From positions 1-6,536 of the forward strand of contig JBOGWY010000325.1 in assembly GCA_050694015.1 (NCBI GenBank): a DNA stretch of 6,536 nt. Reading direction: 5' to 3'. Origin of the DNA: JBOGWY01 sp050694015 (lineage in GTDB: Bacteria > Actinomycetota > CADDZG01 > WHSQ01). The notes under the pieces are model-generated. The model saw nothing but the letters and a program-made list of their open reading frames with translations, made no database searches and was not told the DNA's origin. Position 1 is the stretch's first letter. Each line of letters opens with the position of its first letter. The position numbers and the translations under genes were made by a program. Below, piece by piece: positions 5,249-6,536 of this stretch.

Positions 5249-6379
5249 ATGGGTGCCTTAGGCGGGTTGCGCCGGGTCACGTTGCTCGGCGCGGTTGCGT
5301 TGCTTTCCGTTGCCTGGATGCTCTTCGACGCGGCCAGACTCCTATGGCGCGAGGAGGACATCGTGGCGACATTCGGTTCTCTCGCGGTGGGTACGGCCCT
5401 CGGCTGGCTCGGACTGCAGGCGGCTTTCACTCTGCCTGTCCTTCTCCCGAGACCATGGAGATCGTCGGCAGGAATCGCGACGATCGTCCTTGCGATCGCG
5501 GGACTGTGGCTGGCGGTGCCGAGATTGGCCGCACCCCATATGGCCGGTGCCTTTCTCGGGTTGGCGATCTCTTGGTATCGCCATTGCTGGTATTCGGTCG
5601 GTATCAAGCCATCCGAAACAGAGCGATCAGCGAGGAGTAGACAGGGTTCCTCGTTAAGGCGCCGCCTGAATCGTTGGCGTCCGATGACCCTGGCGTGGGG
5701 GTTGGCGTGGCGCCTGATGAACAAGGAGCGGAAGCGGTCTGCCATCGCCCTTGCGAAGGTGATGACGAAAGTGGCCCCCTACGATCCGAACAGCTGGGCC
5801 TTGCTCGACAGGCTGTACGGGTACATCGATCGGGACGCTGATGGCGAGAAAGCACTCCGCCGGGGGTTGAGCGAGTTCCCCGATGCAGAACCTTTGCTGA
5901 GTGATCTCGCGGCACGCTTGCGCGCCATGGGTCGGATCGACGAAGCGGCTGCGGTGGTCGATCAGTTGATCGCCGCCCATCCTGAAACACGCGCAGGCCG
6001 CGTGCTTGCGGGCGATCTCGCGCGCCGGTCGGGAGATATGGACCGAGCGATCGAGCTCTACCACGACGCTTATTCCCGGATCGAGCTCCCACGCGATCGA
6101 CACGCGTTGTTGAACTTGGCCATCTCCGCGTACGGTTCGCTCGGAACGCGCGCGTGGGCGAGGCGATTGCTCGAAGAGCTGGCCGTCGGTTGCCCTGAGG
6201 AGTGCAAGGCCCCCATGCTCCTCAGCGCGCTCGTGGAGGAAGTCGATCCCAATCGCGCTGAGGAGTACCGACAAGCCGGCTTCAAAGTGTGGCCGGGGGA
6301 TCTCGCCTCGTTCGAGAAGCAGCTCCAGGACTGCCGGGACGTTTTCAGGAACATAGACTCGGAGTCCTCCGCGGCGTAA
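5249..6379 (+). CDS. Four-helix membrane protein with TPR-like C-terminal domain, function unknown
   Basis: In this 376-residue protein, the N-terminal part has four hydrophobic segments (about 10-30, 42-66, 74-92, 96-113). A strongly basic stretch (about 125-144) follows, which by the positive-inside rule puts the C-terminal half in the cytoplasm. Residues about 180-317 form helical-hairpin repeats of roughly 34 residues with TPR-like spacing, such as AARLRAMGRIDEAAAVVDQL and GDLARRSGDMDRAIELYHDA, followed by a less regular repeat to about 317 and a charged tail. TPRs usually mediate protein-protein contact, so a scaffold or assembly role is the most that can be said. The ATG at 5249 starts just before the first helix; no Shine-Dalgarno precedes it. 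Codon choice looks different from the operon: TTA at residues 4 and 136, with AGA and ACA near the start. That hints at a separate history. The gene stands alone, with a terminator zone behind it. Confidence 0.86.
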   Translation: MGALGGLRRVTLLGAVALLSVAWMLFDAARLLWREEDIVATFGSLAVGTALGWLGLQAAFTLPVLLPRPWRSSAGIATIVLAIAGLWLAVPRLAAPHMAGAFLGLAISWYRHCWYSVGIKPSETERSARSRQGSSLRRRLNRWRPMTLAWGLAWRLMNKERKRSAIALAKVMTKVAPYDPNSWALLDRLYGYIDRDADGEKALRRGLSEFPDAEPLLSDLAARLRAMGRIDEAAAVVDQLIAAHPETRAGRVLAGDLARRSGDMDRAIELYHDAYSRIELPRDRHALLNLAISAYGSLGTRAWARRLLEELAVGCPEECKAPMLLSALVEEVDPNRAEEYRQAGFKVWPGDLASFEKQLQDCRDVFRNIDSESSAA

Positions 6380-6382
6380 TCC

Positions 6383-6411
6383 GCTGGCAACGCCCTCGAT
6401 GGCGGGCCAGC
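6383..6411 (+). terminator. GC-rich hairpin right after the TPR gene
   Basis: GCTGGC (6383-6388) pairs with GCCAGC (6406-6411), and inside it CGCC (6391-6394) pairs with GGCG (6401-6404), leaving an AA/G internal loop and a CTCGAT terminal loop. The hairpin begins four bases after the TAA stop. The following bases (CTTGTCCCCTTGG) are only mildly T-rich, so it is a weak intrinsic terminator or an mRNA 3'-end stabilising stem. Confidence 0.45.
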
Positions 6412-6436
6412 TTGTCCCCTTGGCTTCGGAAACGGG

Positions 6437-6463
6437 GTGGCCCACTCGGGCTACGCGGTTTTT
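6437..6463 (+). terminator. Likely intrinsic (Rho-independent) terminator
   Basis: GTGGCCC (6437-6443) pairs with GGGCTAC (6448-6454) as a seven-pair stem with one G-U pair and an ACTC loop. After GCGG comes TTTTT (6459-6463), the only such T run seen behind a gene here. It is the best terminator candidate for the TPR gene at 5249-6379. The four-base gap before the T run makes it slightly non-canonical. Confidence 0.55.
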
Positions 6464-6493
6464 AGTCCTTGTGGGCTGTGTCCAATACTTGAC

Positions 6494-6536
6494 ATGCCGC
6501 CGATGGATTACTCGTGGCTATGGGACCAGCCGGGGG
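6494..6536 (+). other. Possible start of a further gene, cut by the window edge
   Basis: An open frame runs from the ATG at 6494 (or the in-frame ATG at 6503) to the window end, reading MPPMDYSWLWDQPG. No Shine-Dalgarno precedes either ATG, and fourteen codons are too few to judge. A perfect TTGACA at 6489-6494 overlaps the first ATG but has no good -10 at 16-18 bases. The rest of 6464-6536 shows nothing I can name. Confidence 0.15.

Noticed and set aside
5654..6445. 263-codon minus-strand open frame opposite the TPR gene
   Set aside because: The + strand has membrane helices and TPR-like repeats; the minus translation shows no recognisable domain and runs through the terminator hairpins.
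6489..6521. Promoter with perfect TTGACA
   Set aside because: The nearest -10-like hexamer (GGCTAT at 6516-6521) is 21 bases away, too far, and nothing suitable lies at 16-18 bases.
1..6536. CRISPR arrays, insertion sequences, integrase genes, tRNA or rRNA genes
   Set aside because: I looked for direct repeats, transposase-like motifs and tRNA-like arms on both strands and saw none.

Overview
This window is an aerobic respiratory-chain locus from a high-GC bacterium. The Rieske protein, the cytochrome b, and a di-haem cytochrome c placed in the order qcrC-qcrA-qcrB directly behind cytochrome oxidase subunit III all look actinobacterial. The oxidase-side genes (a caa3-type CtaG and the small membrane protein before it) are not typical of well-known Actinobacteria such as Mycobacterium or Streptomyces. 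A deep-branching, probably uncultured actinobacterial lineage is therefore the best guess. This is inferred from protein motifs only, without a search.

Region 1 (1-4571, + strand) is a tightly packed operon. It holds the 3' end of ctaE (1-255), an unnamed three-helix membrane protein (255-671), a short CtaG-type oxidase assembly protein (668-1297), qcrC (1294-2088), qcrA (2085-2915), qcrB (2908-4257) and a small tail-anchored protein with a DUF1508-like N-terminal part (4275-4571). The first five junctions overlap by 1, 4, 4, 4 and 8 bases, so translation is probably coupled along the chain. Together the genes encode the quinol:cytochrome c oxidoreductase (bc complex) and part of the terminal oxidase. 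The di-haem QcrC is the likely electron bridge between them, as in actinobacterial III-IV supercomplexes.

Region 2 (4515-5180, - strand) is a HAD-superfamily phosphatase of the SerB-like type. It converges on the operon and overlaps the last operon gene by 57 bases. An imperfect palindrome lies in and just beyond that overlap.

Region 3 (5181-6536) opens with a 68-base divergent intergenic region. On the + strand follows a four-helix membrane protein with a TPR-like C-terminal half (5249-6379), which looks compositionally different from the operon. Two successive hairpins come next, the second followed by five T's, forming a likely transcription terminator zone. The last 70 bases contain at most the first codons of another gene. 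I see no RNA gene, CRISPR array, insertion sequence or attachment site.

I do not see an obviously new multi-gene system. The most interesting unknowns are the small DUF1508-like tail-anchored protein behind qcrB, the conserved-looking membrane protein between ctaE and ctaG, and the palindrome across the convergent overlap.
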